In this document: one piece after another, positions 8,601 through 17,177 of the stretch
How the letters are laid out: each line of letters opens with the position of its first letter
Numbering within the stretch: the first letter of the stretch is position 1
From: Lachnospiraceae bacterium
Lineage (GTDB): Bacteria > Bacillota_A > Clostridia > Lachnospirales > Lachnospiraceae
Length of the DNA: 64,000 nt
NCBI GenBank assembly: GCA_024684065.1
Contig: JAIKXO010000209.1
Location: 1 to 64,000 of the forward strand
Reading direction: 5' to 3'
The notes under the pieces: generated by a model
Databases searched by the model: none
What the model was told of the DNA's origin: nothing
What the model saw: the letters and a program-made list of their open reading frames with translations, nothing else
Program-made: the position numbers and the translations under genes

Positions 8601-8900
8601 GAGGAGATAAAGAAGGAATGCCCTGAGCAGTATAAGAGGAACAAGGGGCTTTTTCCGGAATGGTATTATTTCAGCGGGGAGAGCCGGTTTAATCTTCGCC
8701 GGATCATGACAGGGTTTCCGCTTAACAGTAAAGATAAAATAATATATGAATATCTTGTTTTTCAGCTCGGATTCTATAGAATTGCCGTGGGACTGGATGT
8801 TGAGATGGAATCTGTTGATTGCATAATGGAATATATTAAAGATAAGGATAAAAATATAGAGGAGATCATGCTGAACCTGAGTCCCGCGTTTTCAGGGTAA
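5628..8900 (+). CDS. Large SF2/SNF2-like helicase of a putative defence operon
   Basis: The protein has about 1090 residues. Walker A is DEVGLGKTY (about 32-40), motif II is ADEFHRYF (about 331), motif III is LLSATPYRM (about 358), and motifs V-VI are AAQEGIDL and QKGGRINRR (about 925-960). Together they form an SF2 helicase/translocase core of the SNF2-like type. The region between the two RecA lobes is long and includes a segment rich in charged and odd residues (about 500-660). That segment contains two copies of a nucleotide repeat, reported separately. An in-frame ATG lies at 5625 (ATATGAACAC); the boundary is approximate by one codon. In the operon it would supply ATP-driven DNA or RNA translocation to the PLD protein. 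Confidence 0.82.
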   Translation, partial: NTDMGLPEFQAKTVDKVVQMFERNRRVLVADEVGLGKTYIAKGVIQEMALKKRKVPFRVLYMAPNAMILEENVKKLLPKSGERLLKAAYIPGSRLNEMYLKETGSGNYKDIELYSMSPGIVFQTHSKRGTAEERRTMLGVVNSVFTDEPMLKEYFKKLIELAEGGAKVNAAQFSVPQEIKDYILNDPYIEELGSILHILREICKAEPRKDWWDCFNADDDNLENLVRRSISEEKPIEEKDLKDLYRRIDIILSIKKNLPLNLPEDLMSPDGMSFNERLYRDFSRYIFKVRKYKGQYVSQKDQPDDSFSKIRDIISMAMYSYLGIDLIIADEFHRYFGKQEIESIEKMLEGNDTKLLLLSATPYRMNEIKMAKDKKAYIESYRMEDLEVELSERRGSRITKEPFSSLGDVLYYLKEGEKYEQKPGGKQKNDPDNIKDVYDKKMDSVRESIKKLAMHAEKKNEEEFSGKWEELCTAIKELEEMIAPYIVRTERIRALNKETDKPVENITRFLLSEEKPSNLKGVYQMFQGQKPLSIKKEDISNDRYLKKEAEAIRASINVTGNIGCCKSTPYPASFSRGYRHWGWKDETTIPKSIPSSEEAAEYLYWDGKPYRYGEHRKMDMLLDNLSGEKTFDSEEVMSDISEPEKTFNTEVKKEAGNPCRKVSEQLSGKLLWMPPLLRKNGEPGGCFKEFEENTEGQYTKTLVFSKYHMSAAAVSILLSSYEPFHNVIHDERSMEGLPGSVKQQTDCLKQQIERFDISDFYDKAVKDLKGDIPQNNGPDDLCQAFKVYFTNHMDVLVRAGVGDAYPLEQYCKDGCLADVLSEWMFVNNILSKEDLLGKANGEANSSRSGLQVLCGILRHIPPAVKVLLKDNDGKIMQELTGVRCSFAELYTEDREDSGSYDPEYAGEIQQAFNSPFFPFVLSVTDAAQEGIDLHNYCHQIMHWDFSIDPVAFEQKGGRINRRLGHLIRKRMAEDVKKGRYPLSGGNWWSLLEEIKKECPEQYKRNKGLFPEWYYFSGESRFNLRRIMTGFPLNSKDKIIYEYLVFQLGFYRIAVGLDVEMESVDCIMEYIKDKDKNIEEIMLNLSPAFSG
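7176..7238 (+). repeat. Interspersed repeat family C, copy 1, inside the helicase gene
   Basis: This 61-nt stretch aligns without gaps to 7519-7579 (46 of 61 positions by eye) and to 27091-27153 upstream of dapL. Shared words include TCTGAAG, TTTCAG and CTTTCAATA. It is translated as SNLKGVYQMFQGQ. Confidence 0.6.
7519..7582 (+). repeat. Interspersed repeat family C, copy 2, inside the helicase gene
   Basis: This is the same nucleotide motif as at 7176, but read in a different codon phase (FDSEEVMSDISEPEKTF). The phase change argues for a nucleotide-level repeat inserted in the gene rather than a duplicated protein motif. Confidence 0.6.
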
Positions 8901-8933
8901 GGGGGATGCTTTTATAAACAATCTGTTCATAGC

Positions 8934-8962
8934 TTGACAGTTTTATATTTGAGCTTTATTAT
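8934..8962 (+). promoter_or_regulatory. Sigma-A promoter of asnB
   Basis: TTGACA (8934-8939), a 17-nt spacer and TATTAT (8957-8962) form a near-consensus promoter. Transcription would start near 8969, just before the leader hairpin. Confidence 0.8.
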
Positions 8963-8974
8963 TATTAAAATATT

Positions 8975-9040
8975 TTCAGTGGGCAAGGGCGCTCATTTGA
9001 GTCGGTATGACCGGCTTAAATGAGCGCCTTTGCTTTATTA
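8975..9040 (+). promoter_or_regulatory. asnB leader: long terminator-like hairpin overlapping a possible ANTAR hexaloop
   Basis: A 16-nt arm (8983-8998) pairs with 9018-9033 with one mismatch, and a second stem AGTCGG/CCGGCT lies inside. TTTGCTTTATT follows, so this looks like an intrinsic terminator 20-30 nt before the asnB start codon. Its 5' arm overlaps an alternative hairpin, TGGGC-AAGGGC-GCTCA, with a six-base loop bearing A1 and G4, as in ANTAR target loops. No first hexaloop is seen upstream, so ANTAR control is less secure here than for gltB. Confidence 0.5.
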
Positions 9041-9060
9041 CAAAAACGGAGGGTGGATTT

Positions 9061-10758
9061 ATGTGTTCAGTTATGGGATATATAGGAAAACAGTTTTCCT
9101 ATGATGAATTTAAGGATGGTTTGCTTAAGACCAAAACGAGGGGACCGGATGATACAAGGATCGTGATTCTTCCTGTCGGAAAAAAAGGATCGTGTTCTAT
9201 GCAGGGCGCAGGCAAGGATCATGACGGGAACGGAGCGCTTGTTACGGAAACAAACGGAGCGCCTGAGGCAGAAGCAAATGACGGGGTAAAGGGTTTTCTC
9301 GGATTCAACAGACTGTCCATCATGGGACTGACCCCTTCGGGAATGCAGCCCTTTCATTCCGGGGATGACTATATATCCTGCAACGGTGAGATATACGGTT
9401 TCCGGAGTATAAAGGATGATCTTATAAAGAAGGGATACTCCTTTGAAAGCGACAGCGACTGCGAGATCCTTCTCCCCCTGTACAGGGAATACGGGACAGA
9501 TATGTTTAAAATGCTGGACGCGGAATTTGCCCTTATACTCTACGACGGGGAAAGCGGGAAGCTTATCGCCGCAAGGGATCCGATCGGAATAAGGCCCCTG
9601 TACTATGGGTATGACAGCTCCGGTTCTGTCATTTTTGCAAGCGAACCAAAGAACCTTACAGGCATGGTAGACAGGATAATGCCTTTCCCACCCGGACATT
9701 ATTATAAAGACGGGGAGTTTTTCTGCTACCGTGATATTACCTGCGTTAAGGAGGTAGTGCGCGACGATCTGGAAACGGTATGCAAAAATATTCATGATAA
9801 GCTTATCGAAGGGGTAAGGAAGCGTCTTGATTCGGATTCAAAGGTGGGGTTCCTCTTATCCGGAGGATTGGATTCCTCCCTGGTCTGTGCTATAGCGGCA
9901 AGGGAGAGCAGTACGCCTATTAAAACCTTCGCGATCGGCATGAAGGCGGATGCCATTGATCTGAAATACGCAAAGGAGGCAGCGGAGTATATCGGAAGCG
10001 ATCATACGGAGGTGGTCATAACACCCGAGGATGTGCTGTCGGCGCTCAGGGATCTGATATATCTGCTCGGAAGCTATGATATAACCACGATCCGCGCGAG
10101 CATGGGGATGTATCTGGTGTGTAAGGCCGTGCATGAACAGACAGACCTGAGGGTCATCCTTACCGGGGAGATCTCCGACGAGCTCTTCGGTTATAAGTAT
10201 ACCGACTTTGCCCCGAATGCGGAGGAATTCCAGAAGGAGGCGGTCAAGAGGATCTCTGAAATACATATGTACGACGTGCTGAGGGCGGACCGCTGTATAT
10301 CCGTAAACTCACTGGAAGCCAGGGTACCCTTCGGTGATCTTGATTTTGTGGAATATGTTATGGCTGTAGACCCTGAGCTTAAGCTTAACAGATACAACAA
10401 GGGGAAGTATCTTTTAAGGCATGCTTTCGAAAAGGAGGATTATCTTCCGGAGAGCCTGCTGTTTCGTGAAAAAGCGGCCTTTTCTGACGCGGTCGGCCAT
10501 TCCCTGGCCGATCTTCTGAAAGAGAGGGCGGCGGAGCTGTATACGGATGAGGCTTATGAGGAGAAGAGGAAACGGTACAGCTTCGCAACGCCCTTTACCA
10601 AGGAATCCCTGATGTACAGGGAGATATTCGAGGAGTTTTATGAGGGACAGGCGGAAATGGTGAAGGACTTCTGGATGCCGAACAGGGAATGGGAAGGCTG
10701 CAACGTAGACGATCCTTCGGCAAGAGTCCTGTCGAATTACGGAGCGAGCGGGGACTGA
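9061..10758 (+). CDS. asnB: Asparagine synthase (glutamine-hydrolysing)
   Basis: This enzyme makes asparagine from aspartate and ATP, taking ammonia from glutamine. The start at 9061 is set by MCSVMGYIG, which puts the class II amidotransferase cysteine at position 2 after methionine cleavage, and by GGAGGG upstream. The N-terminal glutaminase region includes RGPDD, GFNRLSIMG and CNGEIYGF. The synthetase half has the PP-loop LSGGLDSSL (about 285) and EISDELFGYKY. At 565 aa it is close to the AsnB length of bacteria. It is the first gene of the glutamine-use island, with its own promoter and leader hairpin. Confidence 0.95.
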   Translation: MCSVMGYIGKQFSYDEFKDGLLKTKTRGPDDTRIVILPVGKKGSCSMQGAGKDHDGNGALVTETNGAPEAEANDGVKGFLGFNRLSIMGLTPSGMQPFHSGDDYISCNGEIYGFRSIKDDLIKKGYSFESDSDCEILLPLYREYGTDMFKMLDAEFALILYDGESGKLIAARDPIGIRPLYYGYDSSGSVIFASEPKNLTGMVDRIMPFPPGHYYKDGEFFCYRDITCVKEVVRDDLETVCKNIHDKLIEGVRKRLDSDSKVGFLLSGGLDSSLVCAIAARESSTPIKTFAIGMKADAIDLKYAKEAAEYIGSDHTEVVITPEDVLSALRDLIYLLGSYDITTIRASMGMYLVCKAVHEQTDLRVILTGEISDELFGYKYTDFAPNAEEFQKEAVKRISEIHMYDVLRADRCISVNSLEARVPFGDLDFVEYVMAVDPELKLNRYNKGKYLLRHAFEKEDYLPESLLFREKAAFSDAVGHSLADLLKERAAELYTDEAYEEKRKRYSFATPFTKESLMYREIFEEFYEGQAEMVKDFWMPNREWEGCNVDDPSARVLSNYGASGD

Positions 10759-10771
10759 CAACGGAAATGTC

Positions 10772-10800
10772 TTGACGTTAATCCTGCCTGAGGGTATAAT
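10772..10800 (+). promoter_or_regulatory. Sigma-A promoter of gltB
   Basis: TTGACG (10772-10777), a 17-nt spacer and TATAAT (10795-10800) place the start site near 10807. This leaves a 130-nt untranslated leader. Confidence 0.85.
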
Positions 10801-10839
10801 TCTAACGAAAAACTGATTAATTCAGCGTTTCTCTAATAT

Positions 10840-10922
10840 ATGTCAATGGGGACATTAAGGCTTAATACTGTAAGAAGCAATGGCGCTTCGGGTTAACTTA
10901 CCCGGGGCGCTTTATGTTTTTT
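10840..10922 (+). promoter_or_regulatory. ANTAR-type antitermination leader of gltB
   Basis: Hairpin P1 is ATGTC (10840-10844) / GACAT (10851-10855) with loop AATGGG. Hairpin P2 is GAAGC (10874-10878) / GCTTC (10885-10889) with loop AATGGC. Both hexaloops have A at position 1 and G at position 4, the known ANTAR recognition pattern. P2 overlaps the 5' arm of a terminator whose 11-bp stem is 10883-10893 with 10900-10910, followed by a T-rich tract (10911-10922). Binding of an ANTAR protein would hold P1/P2 and prevent termination. An ANTAR gene lies at 29645-30226 in the same island. Confidence 0.8.
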
Positions 10923-10936
10923 CGGAGGTAAATATT

Positions 10937-13900
10937 ATGTCAGATCCGTTTGAGATGATCCGGGAAAAGGGTTTGTATGATCCGTCTTTCGAGCATGATA
11001 ACTGCGGGATCGGCGCGATCATAGATATAGAGGGAAGAAAGAGCCATAAACTCGTGGATGATGCCCTTTCCATCGTTGAAAGGCTTGAGCACAGAGCCGG
11101 AAAGGACGCGGAGGGAAAGACCGGTGACGGGGTCGGGATCCTTACACAGATTCCTCACAGGTTCTTTGCGGCCAAAATGGAGGAGCAGGGCGTAAGCCTG
11201 CCTTCGGAACGAAATTACGGGGTAGGCATGTTTTTCTTCCCGCAAAACGACCTTGACATGAGGCAGGCCAGGTCGATGTTTGAGATCATAGTAAGAAAAG
11301 CCGGTTTAAATCTCATTGCCTGGAGGAAGGTGGAATCCGATCCCGAAGTACTCGGTTCAAAGGCCAGGGAATGTATGCCTAATATTTATCAGGCGTTCAT
11401 TGAGCGGCCGGAGGGGATCCTTTCGGACCTCGATTTTGACAGGAAGCTTTATATTATAAGAAGGGAATTCGAACAGAGCAGCGCAAACACTTATGTTCCT
11501 TCATTGTCCTGCAGGACGATAGTATACAAGGGCATGTTTTTAGTGGGTCAGCTGCGTCTTTTTTTTAAGGATCTTAACGATCCTTTATATGAATCGGCTG
11601 TCGCTATGGTGCACTCGCGTTTTTCGACGAATACCATGCCAAGCTGGAACAGGGCACATCCTAACCGTTTCATTGTCCATAACGGAGAGATAAACACGAT
11701 AAAGGGCAATGCCGACAAGATGCTTGCAAGGGAAGAGACCATGCATACGGATGTTTTTTCGGATGAGGACATGACGAAGGTGCTTCCCGTGATCTCCCAG
11801 AGCGGATCGGATTCGGCAATGCTTGACAATGTGCTGGAATTTCTGGTGATGGGAGGAATGCCTCTCGCACTTGCGGCTTCTATAATGATCCCGGAGCCCT
11901 GGGCGCATAACGATACCTTATCGCAGGAGGAGAGAGATTTCTATCAGTATTACGCAACCATGATGGAACCCTGGGACGGGCCCGCCGCGATCGTGTTTTC
12001 GGACGGGGATGTAATGGGCGCCATTCTGGACCGCAACGGCTTAAGGCCCTTAAGGTATTACGTCATGGATGACGGAAGGCTTATATTGTCCTCAGAGGTC
12101 GGTGTACTTGAGCTTCCCGAGAGCCATATCCTTAAGAAGGAACGGATACATCCCGGGAAGGTCCTTCTGGTGGATACGAAAAAGAAAAAGATCATCTTAG
12201 ACGAGGAACTCAAGGAGGAATACGCGCACGGGAAGCCCTATGGCGAGTGGCTTGACAGCAGGCTTTTAAATCTTTCGGATCTGAAGGTTCCAAATAAGAA
12301 GATCCATGAATTTGAACCTGCCGAGAGGGAAAGGCTTTGGAAGGCCTTCGGATATACCTGGGAAAATTATCACGAAAGCATTCTGTCAATGGCCCTTACA
12401 GGCACCGAAGCCATAGGATCGATGGGGGTTGATACACCGATCGCGGCACTGTCCAAAGAGTACCAGCCGCTCTTCTATTATTTCAAACAGCTCTTTGCCC
12501 AGGTTACCAATCCTCCGATCGATGCGCAGAGAGAGGAAATAGTTACCTCCAGAACCGTCTACCTCGGCAGGAACGGCAATCTTCTCTGCGAGACTCCGGA
12601 GAACTGCCGGGTACTTAAGATAAACAATCCGATACTTGCGGATCTTGATCTTCTTAAAATTGAAAATATGGACAGGGAAGGCTTCAAAGTTTCCAGGGTT
12701 TCCCTTCTGTTTTACAAGAGCACTCCGATGAAGAGAGTCCTTAACCATCTGTTCGTCGAGGTTGACAAGGCTTATAAGGAGGGGGCGAACATCCTGATCC
12801 TTTCAGACAGGGGCGTGGATGAAAACCATGTCGCGATCCCTTCGCTGCTTGCGGTCGCGGCAGTGCATAAGCATCTGGTCGACACAAAGAAGTGCACGGC
12901 GATGTCTCTGATCGTTGAATCCGGCGAGCCGAGGGAGGTTCATCATTTCGCGGCACTTCTCGGGTATGGAGCATCTGCGGTGAATCCGTATCTGGCTCAT
13001 GCGACTATCGCCCAGCTTATAAAAGAAGAGCTCCTTGATAAGGATTACTATGCGGCCGTGGAGGACTATGACAATGCAGTTCTCTTCGGGATCGTAAAAA
13101 TAGCGTCAAAAATGGGGATATCAACGATCCAGTCCTATCAGGGCAGCAAGATTTTCGAGGCGATCGGGATATCCGGGGAGGTCATAAACGAGTACTTTAC
13201 CGGAACGGTCAGCAGAGTTTCGGGCATAACCTTAGACGACATCGGCAGGGCGGTTGACGGAATGCACAGCAGAGCCTTTGATCCGCTCGGGCTATGTGTT
13301 GATCAGGAGCTTTCCGCCATAGGAAGGCATAAGGAACGGTCACAGGGGGAATATCACAGGTACAATCCCCGCACTATCCATATGCTCCAGCTTTCGACAA
13401 GGGAAGGTGATTACGAAAAATTCAGGGAGTATGCCCGGATGGCTGACGGGGAGGAGACAGGCTTTTTAAGAAGCCTTATTGATTTTGCCTGTCCCCCGGA
13501 GGGAATCCCGCTTGAGGAGGTTGAAAGCGAGGAAGAGATCGTAAAGAGGTTTAAGACGGGGGCCATGTCCTATGGTTCTATCTCAGAGGAAGCCCATCAG
13601 ACCCTTGCTGTTGCGATGAACCATCTGCATGGAAAGAGCAACAGCGGCGAAGGCGGGGAAAGCGATGAGCGTATAGAATCCGCGGGGACCGAAAATGACA
13701 GGAGCTCCGCGATAAAACAGGTGGCGAGCGGGCGTTTCGGTGTTACGAGCCGTTATCTTGTCAGCGCGAAGGAGATACAGATCAAAATGGCGCAGGGCGC
13801 AAAGCCGGGCGAGGGCGGACATCTTCCCGGAAAGAAGGTGTATCCGTGGATCGCGAAAACAAGGCATTCCACGCCCGGGGTCAGCCTGATCTCGCCTCCT

Positions 13901-15523
13901 CCCCACCACGATATTTATTCCATCGAGGATCTGGCACAGCTCATTTACGATCTGAAATGCGCAAACAAGAATGCAAGGATCTCGGTAAAGCTGGTATCAG
14001 AGGCAGGGGTCGGAACCGTTGCCGCAGGCGTCGCAAAGGCCGGGGCGGCTGTTGTTCTCATATCCGGATATGACGGCGGCACGGGAGCCGCGCCGCTTTC
14101 ATCCATACATAACGCGGGGCTTCCCTGGGAGCTGGGGCTTGCGGAAACGCATCAGACACTTTTGGCAAACGGCTTAAGGAACCGCGTAGTCATTGAAACC
14201 GACGGAAAGCTTATGACCGGAAGGGACGTTGCGATCGCGGCCATGCTCGGGGCGGAGGAATTCGGTTTTGCCACGGCTCCGCTTGTAACGCTCGGCTGTG
14301 TAATGATGCGCCAGTGCCAGTCAGATACCTGCCCTATGGGTGTGGCGACCCAGAATCCCGAGCTCAGGAAACGTTTTTCGGGGAAACCGGAATATGTCGA
14401 GAACTTCATGCGCTTTATCGCAAGGCAGCTTCGGGAAATAATGGCCGGGCTCGGGATACGCAGCGTAAAGGAGCTTGTCGGGAGAAGCGACCTGCTTAAG
14501 GTAAAGGAAGGGCTTTTTTCTTCATCCTCCGGTAAACAGGACGGGTTAGGGGAAAAAGGAAAGAAAATAGATCTTTCCGGGATACTGCTTCATATGGACA
14601 GCGCGCCGATCTCTCATGAGAAAGAATATCTCTATGATTTCGGGCTTTCAAAGACCAGGGATGAAACCATCCTTCTTAAAGACAGGAAGATAAAGGAAGC
14701 GCTCAAAGGAAACGGGAAGGCTTCGCTTTCGTGCAGCACGGGGAGCATTGACCGGACCTTCGGCACTCTCCTCGGGGCGGAGATAACAAGGCATAACCCT
14801 GAAGGGCTTTCAGAGGATACGATAACGATAAACTGCACAGGCTCCGGCGGGCAGAGCTTCGGGGCGTTTATTCCCAAAGGGCTTACGCTTTCTCTGTCAG
14901 GCGACAGCAACGATTATTTCGGGAAGGGGCTGTCAGGCGGAAAGCTTATCGTTTCGGTTCCCGCAGAGGCAAAGTATGATCCGGATGAAAACATAATAAT
15001 CGGAAACGTAGCTCTTTACGGGGCAACCTCCGGAAAGGCATTCATCGCCGGAATGGCGGGGGAGAGATTCGCCATCAGAAATTCCGGGGCTACGGCCGTC
15101 GTTGAAGGAGTGGGTGAGCATGGATGCGAGTACATGACCGGAGGTACAGTCGTGATCCTCGGGGATACGGGAAAGAACTTCGCCGCGGGCATGAGCGGGG
15201 GAGTAGCGTATGTTCTTGATGAGAAAAACAGATTATACAAGAATCTTAACAAGCAGCTTGTCAGTATGGAAGAGGTGACCCGCAGGGAGGATGCCGATGA
15301 ACTTAAAAAGATCATCGGGGAGCATGTTGAGGCCACAGGCTCGGCAAAAGGGCGGATAGTGCTTGAGCACTTTACCGAATACCTTCCGCGTTTTAAGAAG
15401 ATAATCCCCCACGATTACAAGGAGATCCTCAGGCTTATAGCAAAGGAGATGGAGACGGGAGCGGACACTGAGGCCGCAAAGATCGAAGCCTTCAGGGAAT
15501 TCGTTACCGCAGGGACGGATTGA
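10937..15523 (+). CDS. gltB: Glutamate synthase, large subunit
   Basis: This is the alpha subunit of NADPH-dependent GOGAT, converting glutamine and 2-oxoglutarate into two glutamates. The start at 10937 follows GGAGGT and gives a short propeptide ending before HDNCGIGA, where C22 would become the N-terminal nucleophile of the class II glutaminase. The central and FMN domains follow, with KPGEGGHLPG and GYDGGTGAAPLSS. The 3Fe-4S site is CVMMRQCQSDTCP (C-x5-C-x4-C), and the C-terminal GXGXG helix domain is present (GGTVVILGDTGKNFAAGMSGG). At 1528 aa it is full length. It pairs with gltD downstream and is probably controlled by the leader antiterminator. Confidence 0.96.
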   Translation: MSDPFEMIREKGLYDPSFEHDNCGIGAIIDIEGRKSHKLVDDALSIVERLEHRAGKDAEGKTGDGVGILTQIPHRFFAAKMEEQGVSLPSERNYGVGMFFFPQNDLDMRQARSMFEIIVRKAGLNLIAWRKVESDPEVLGSKARECMPNIYQAFIERPEGILSDLDFDRKLYIIRREFEQSSANTYVPSLSCRTIVYKGMFLVGQLRLFFKDLNDPLYESAVAMVHSRFSTNTMPSWNRAHPNRFIVHNGEINTIKGNADKMLAREETMHTDVFSDEDMTKVLPVISQSGSDSAMLDNVLEFLVMGGMPLALAASIMIPEPWAHNDTLSQEERDFYQYYATMMEPWDGPAAIVFSDGDVMGAILDRNGLRPLRYYVMDDGRLILSSEVGVLELPESHILKKERIHPGKVLLVDTKKKKIILDEELKEEYAHGKPYGEWLDSRLLNLSDLKVPNKKIHEFEPAERERLWKAFGYTWENYHESILSMALTGTEAIGSMGVDTPIAALSKEYQPLFYYFKQLFAQVTNPPIDAQREEIVTSRTVYLGRNGNLLCETPENCRVLKINNPILADLDLLKIENMDREGFKVSRVSLLFYKSTPMKRVLNHLFVEVDKAYKEGANILILSDRGVDENHVAIPSLLAVAAVHKHLVDTKKCTAMSLIVESGEPREVHHFAALLGYGASAVNPYLAHATIAQLIKEELLDKDYYAAVEDYDNAVLFGIVKIASKMGISTIQSYQGSKIFEAIGISGEVINEYFTGTVSRVSGITLDDIGRAVDGMHSRAFDPLGLCVDQELSAIGRHKERSQGEYHRYNPRTIHMLQLSTREGDYEKFREYARMADGEETGFLRSLIDFACPPEGIPLEEVESEEEIVKRFKTGAMSYGSISEEAHQTLAVAMNHLHGKSNSGEGGESDERIESAGTENDRSSAIKQVASGRFGVTSRYLVSAKEIQIKMAQGAKPGEGGHLPGKKVYPWIAKTRHSTPGVSLISPPPHHDIYSIEDLAQLIYDLKCANKNARISVKLVSEAGVGTVAAGVAKAGAAVVLISGYDGGTGAAPLSSIHNAGLPWELGLAETHQTLLANGLRNRVVIETDGKLMTGRDVAIAAMLGAEEFGFATAPLVTLGCVMMRQCQSDTCPMGVATQNPELRKRFSGKPEYVENFMRFIARQLREIMAGLGIRSVKELVGRSDLLKVKEGLFSSSSGKQDGLGEKGKKIDLSGILLHMDSAPISHEKEYLYDFGLSKTRDETILLKDRKIKEALKGNGKASLSCSTGSIDRTFGTLLGAEITRHNPEGLSEDTITINCTGSGGQSFGAFIPKGLTLSLSGDSNDYFGKGLSGGKLIVSVPAEAKYDPDENIIIGNVALYGATSGKAFIAGMAGERFAIRNSGATAVVEGVGEHGCEYMTGGTVVILGDTGKNFAAGMSGGVAYVLDEKNRLYKNLNKQLVSMEEVTRREDADELKKIIGEHVEATGSAKGRIVLEHFTEYLPRFKKIIPHDYKEILRLIAKEMETGADTEAAKIEAFREFVTAGTD

Positions 15524-15592
15524 GAAAAAGGCGGTTTGTTCACGGGCGTTTCATGGATACAAATGATTCAGATAACTTTTAAAGGAGAAAGA

Positions 15593-15658
15593 TTGAAAGT
15601 CTAAGACTTTCAAACTTGATTGGCAGGTCAGATATGAGCCCGGATATATATCCGGCTC
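15593..15658 (+). other. Two perfect hairpins between gltB and gltD
   Basis: TTGAAAGTC/GACTTTCAA (15593-15601 with 15605-15613, loop TAA) is followed by the palindrome CCGGATATATATCCGG (15640-15655) flanked by GAG/CTC. There are no U-tracts. They may tune the ratio of the two subunits or stabilise the mRNA; this is inference. Confidence 0.4.
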
Positions 15659-15681
15659 GTGCCTGGCCCTGGAGGACAGAA

Positions 15682-17166
15682 ATGGGAAAGACTACCGGTT
15701 TTTTGGAATATGAAAGAGAAGAAGGAGCGGTAAGAAGCGAGGAACAGAGGGTACGGGACTTTCTTGAATTTCATGACAGGCTGAAGAGCGAAAAGCAGAA
15801 AAAACAGGCTGCCAGATGCATGGACTGCGGGATACCTTTCTGCCAGGCGGGAACGATGATAGCCGGGATGGCATCCGGTTGTCCGCTAAAAAACCTTGTC
15901 CCGGAGATAAACGATCTTGTATACAGGGGCAGGATGGAGGCAGCTTACCGCAGGTTATCGATCACACACGGTTTCCCTGAATTTACCGGCAGAGTGTGCC
16001 CCGCCCTTTGCGAAGCGGCGTGTACCTGCGGGCTGCATGATGCTCCGGTTTCGACCAAGGAGAATGAGAAGGCGGTAATTGAGTATGCCTATGAACAAGG
16101 TCTTGTAAAGGAAGAGACTCCGCCCGTAAGGACCGGCAAGAGGGTCGCGGTCATCGGAAGCGGCCCGGCAGGGCTTTCCGCCGCCCAGCTTTTAAACAGG
16201 CGGGGCCATGAGGTGACCGTTTATGAAAGGCGTGACCGTGTCGGAGGGCTGTTACGTTATGGCATTCCGAACATGAAGCTTGATAAATCCCTGATCGACA
16301 GGAGGGTACGCCTCATGGAGGAAGCGGGGATAAGGTTTATCGTAAACGCTGATATCGGGAGGGACATTCCGGCGGAAGATATCATTAAGGAATATGACAG
16401 CGTGGTACTTGCATGCGGCGCTTCCAATCCGAGGGATATTAAAGCCCCCGGGAGAGATGCCAAAGGGATACGCTTTGCCGTTGATTTTCTGTCAGAGGTG
16501 ACAAAGAGCCTTCTTGACAGCGGTTTTGACAAGCCGCCCTATGAGCTTGCGAAGGATAAGGATGTGATCGTTATAGGCGGCGGAGACACGGGAAATGACT
16601 GTGTGGGAAGCGTAATACGTCTGGGTGCGAAAAGCGTTACACAGCTTGAAATGATGCCCGAGCCCCCCGAAGAAAGGCTCTCCTCAAACCCGTGGCCGGA
16701 GTGGCCGAGGATATTAAAGGTCGATTACGGCCAGGAGGAGGCTATCTGGAAGTTCGGGGCCGATCCGAGGGTATATCAGACCACGGTAAAGGAATTTATA
16801 AAGGATAAGAAGGGGGATCTTAAGGAGGTGGTCTTAGTATCACTTTCCGCCGAAAGGGATGAAAAGACCGGACGCTTAAACATGGTGCCGATCGAGGGCT
16901 CCGAACGGACCGTTCCTGCCCAGCTTGTACTGATAGCGGCGGGTTTTTCAGGGAGCGAGAGCTATGTGACCGAAGCGTTTAAGGTTGAGACCGATGCAAG
17001 GTCGAATGTTAAGACACAGCCTTTATGTTATGCCTCTTCACGGGAAAAGGTATTTACGGCAGGAGATATGCACAGGGGGCAGTCTTTGGTGGTGTGGGCC
17101 ATATCAGAGGGCCGGAATGCGGCGAGGGCCGTGGATGAGGCACTGATGGGGTACACAAACCTTTAA
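15682..17166 (+). CDS. gltD: Glutamate synthase, small subunit
   Basis: This beta subunit passes electrons from NADPH through FAD and iron-sulphur centres to GltB. Two N-terminal cysteine groups are visible (CMDCGIPFCQ and CPALCEAACTCG). The FAD Rossmann motif GSGPAGLSAA and the nucleotide motif GGGDTGNDC follow. The protein has 494 aa, as expected. The start at 15682 follows GGAGGA; an upstream in-frame ATG at 15616 would run through hairpin sequence and lacks a binding site. It lies 158 nt after gltB on the same strand. Confidence 0.95.
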   Translation: MGKTTGFLEYEREEGAVRSEEQRVRDFLEFHDRLKSEKQKKQAARCMDCGIPFCQAGTMIAGMASGCPLKNLVPEINDLVYRGRMEAAYRRLSITHGFPEFTGRVCPALCEAACTCGLHDAPVSTKENEKAVIEYAYEQGLVKEETPPVRTGKRVAVIGSGPAGLSAAQLLNRRGHEVTVYERRDRVGGLLRYGIPNMKLDKSLIDRRVRLMEEAGIRFIVNADIGRDIPAEDIIKEYDSVVLACGASNPRDIKAPGRDAKGIRFAVDFLSEVTKSLLDSGFDKPPYELAKDKDVIVIGGGDTGNDCVGSVIRLGAKSVTQLEMMPEPPEERLSSNPWPEWPRILKVDYGQEEAIWKFGADPRVYQTTVKEFIKDKKGDLKEVVLVSLSAERDEKTGRLNMVPIEGSERTVPAQLVLIAAGFSGSESYVTEAFKVETDARSNVKTQPLCYASSREKVFTAGDMHRGQSLVVWAISEGRNAARAVDEALMGYTNL

Positions 17167-17177
17167 AGTTTTGGAGG

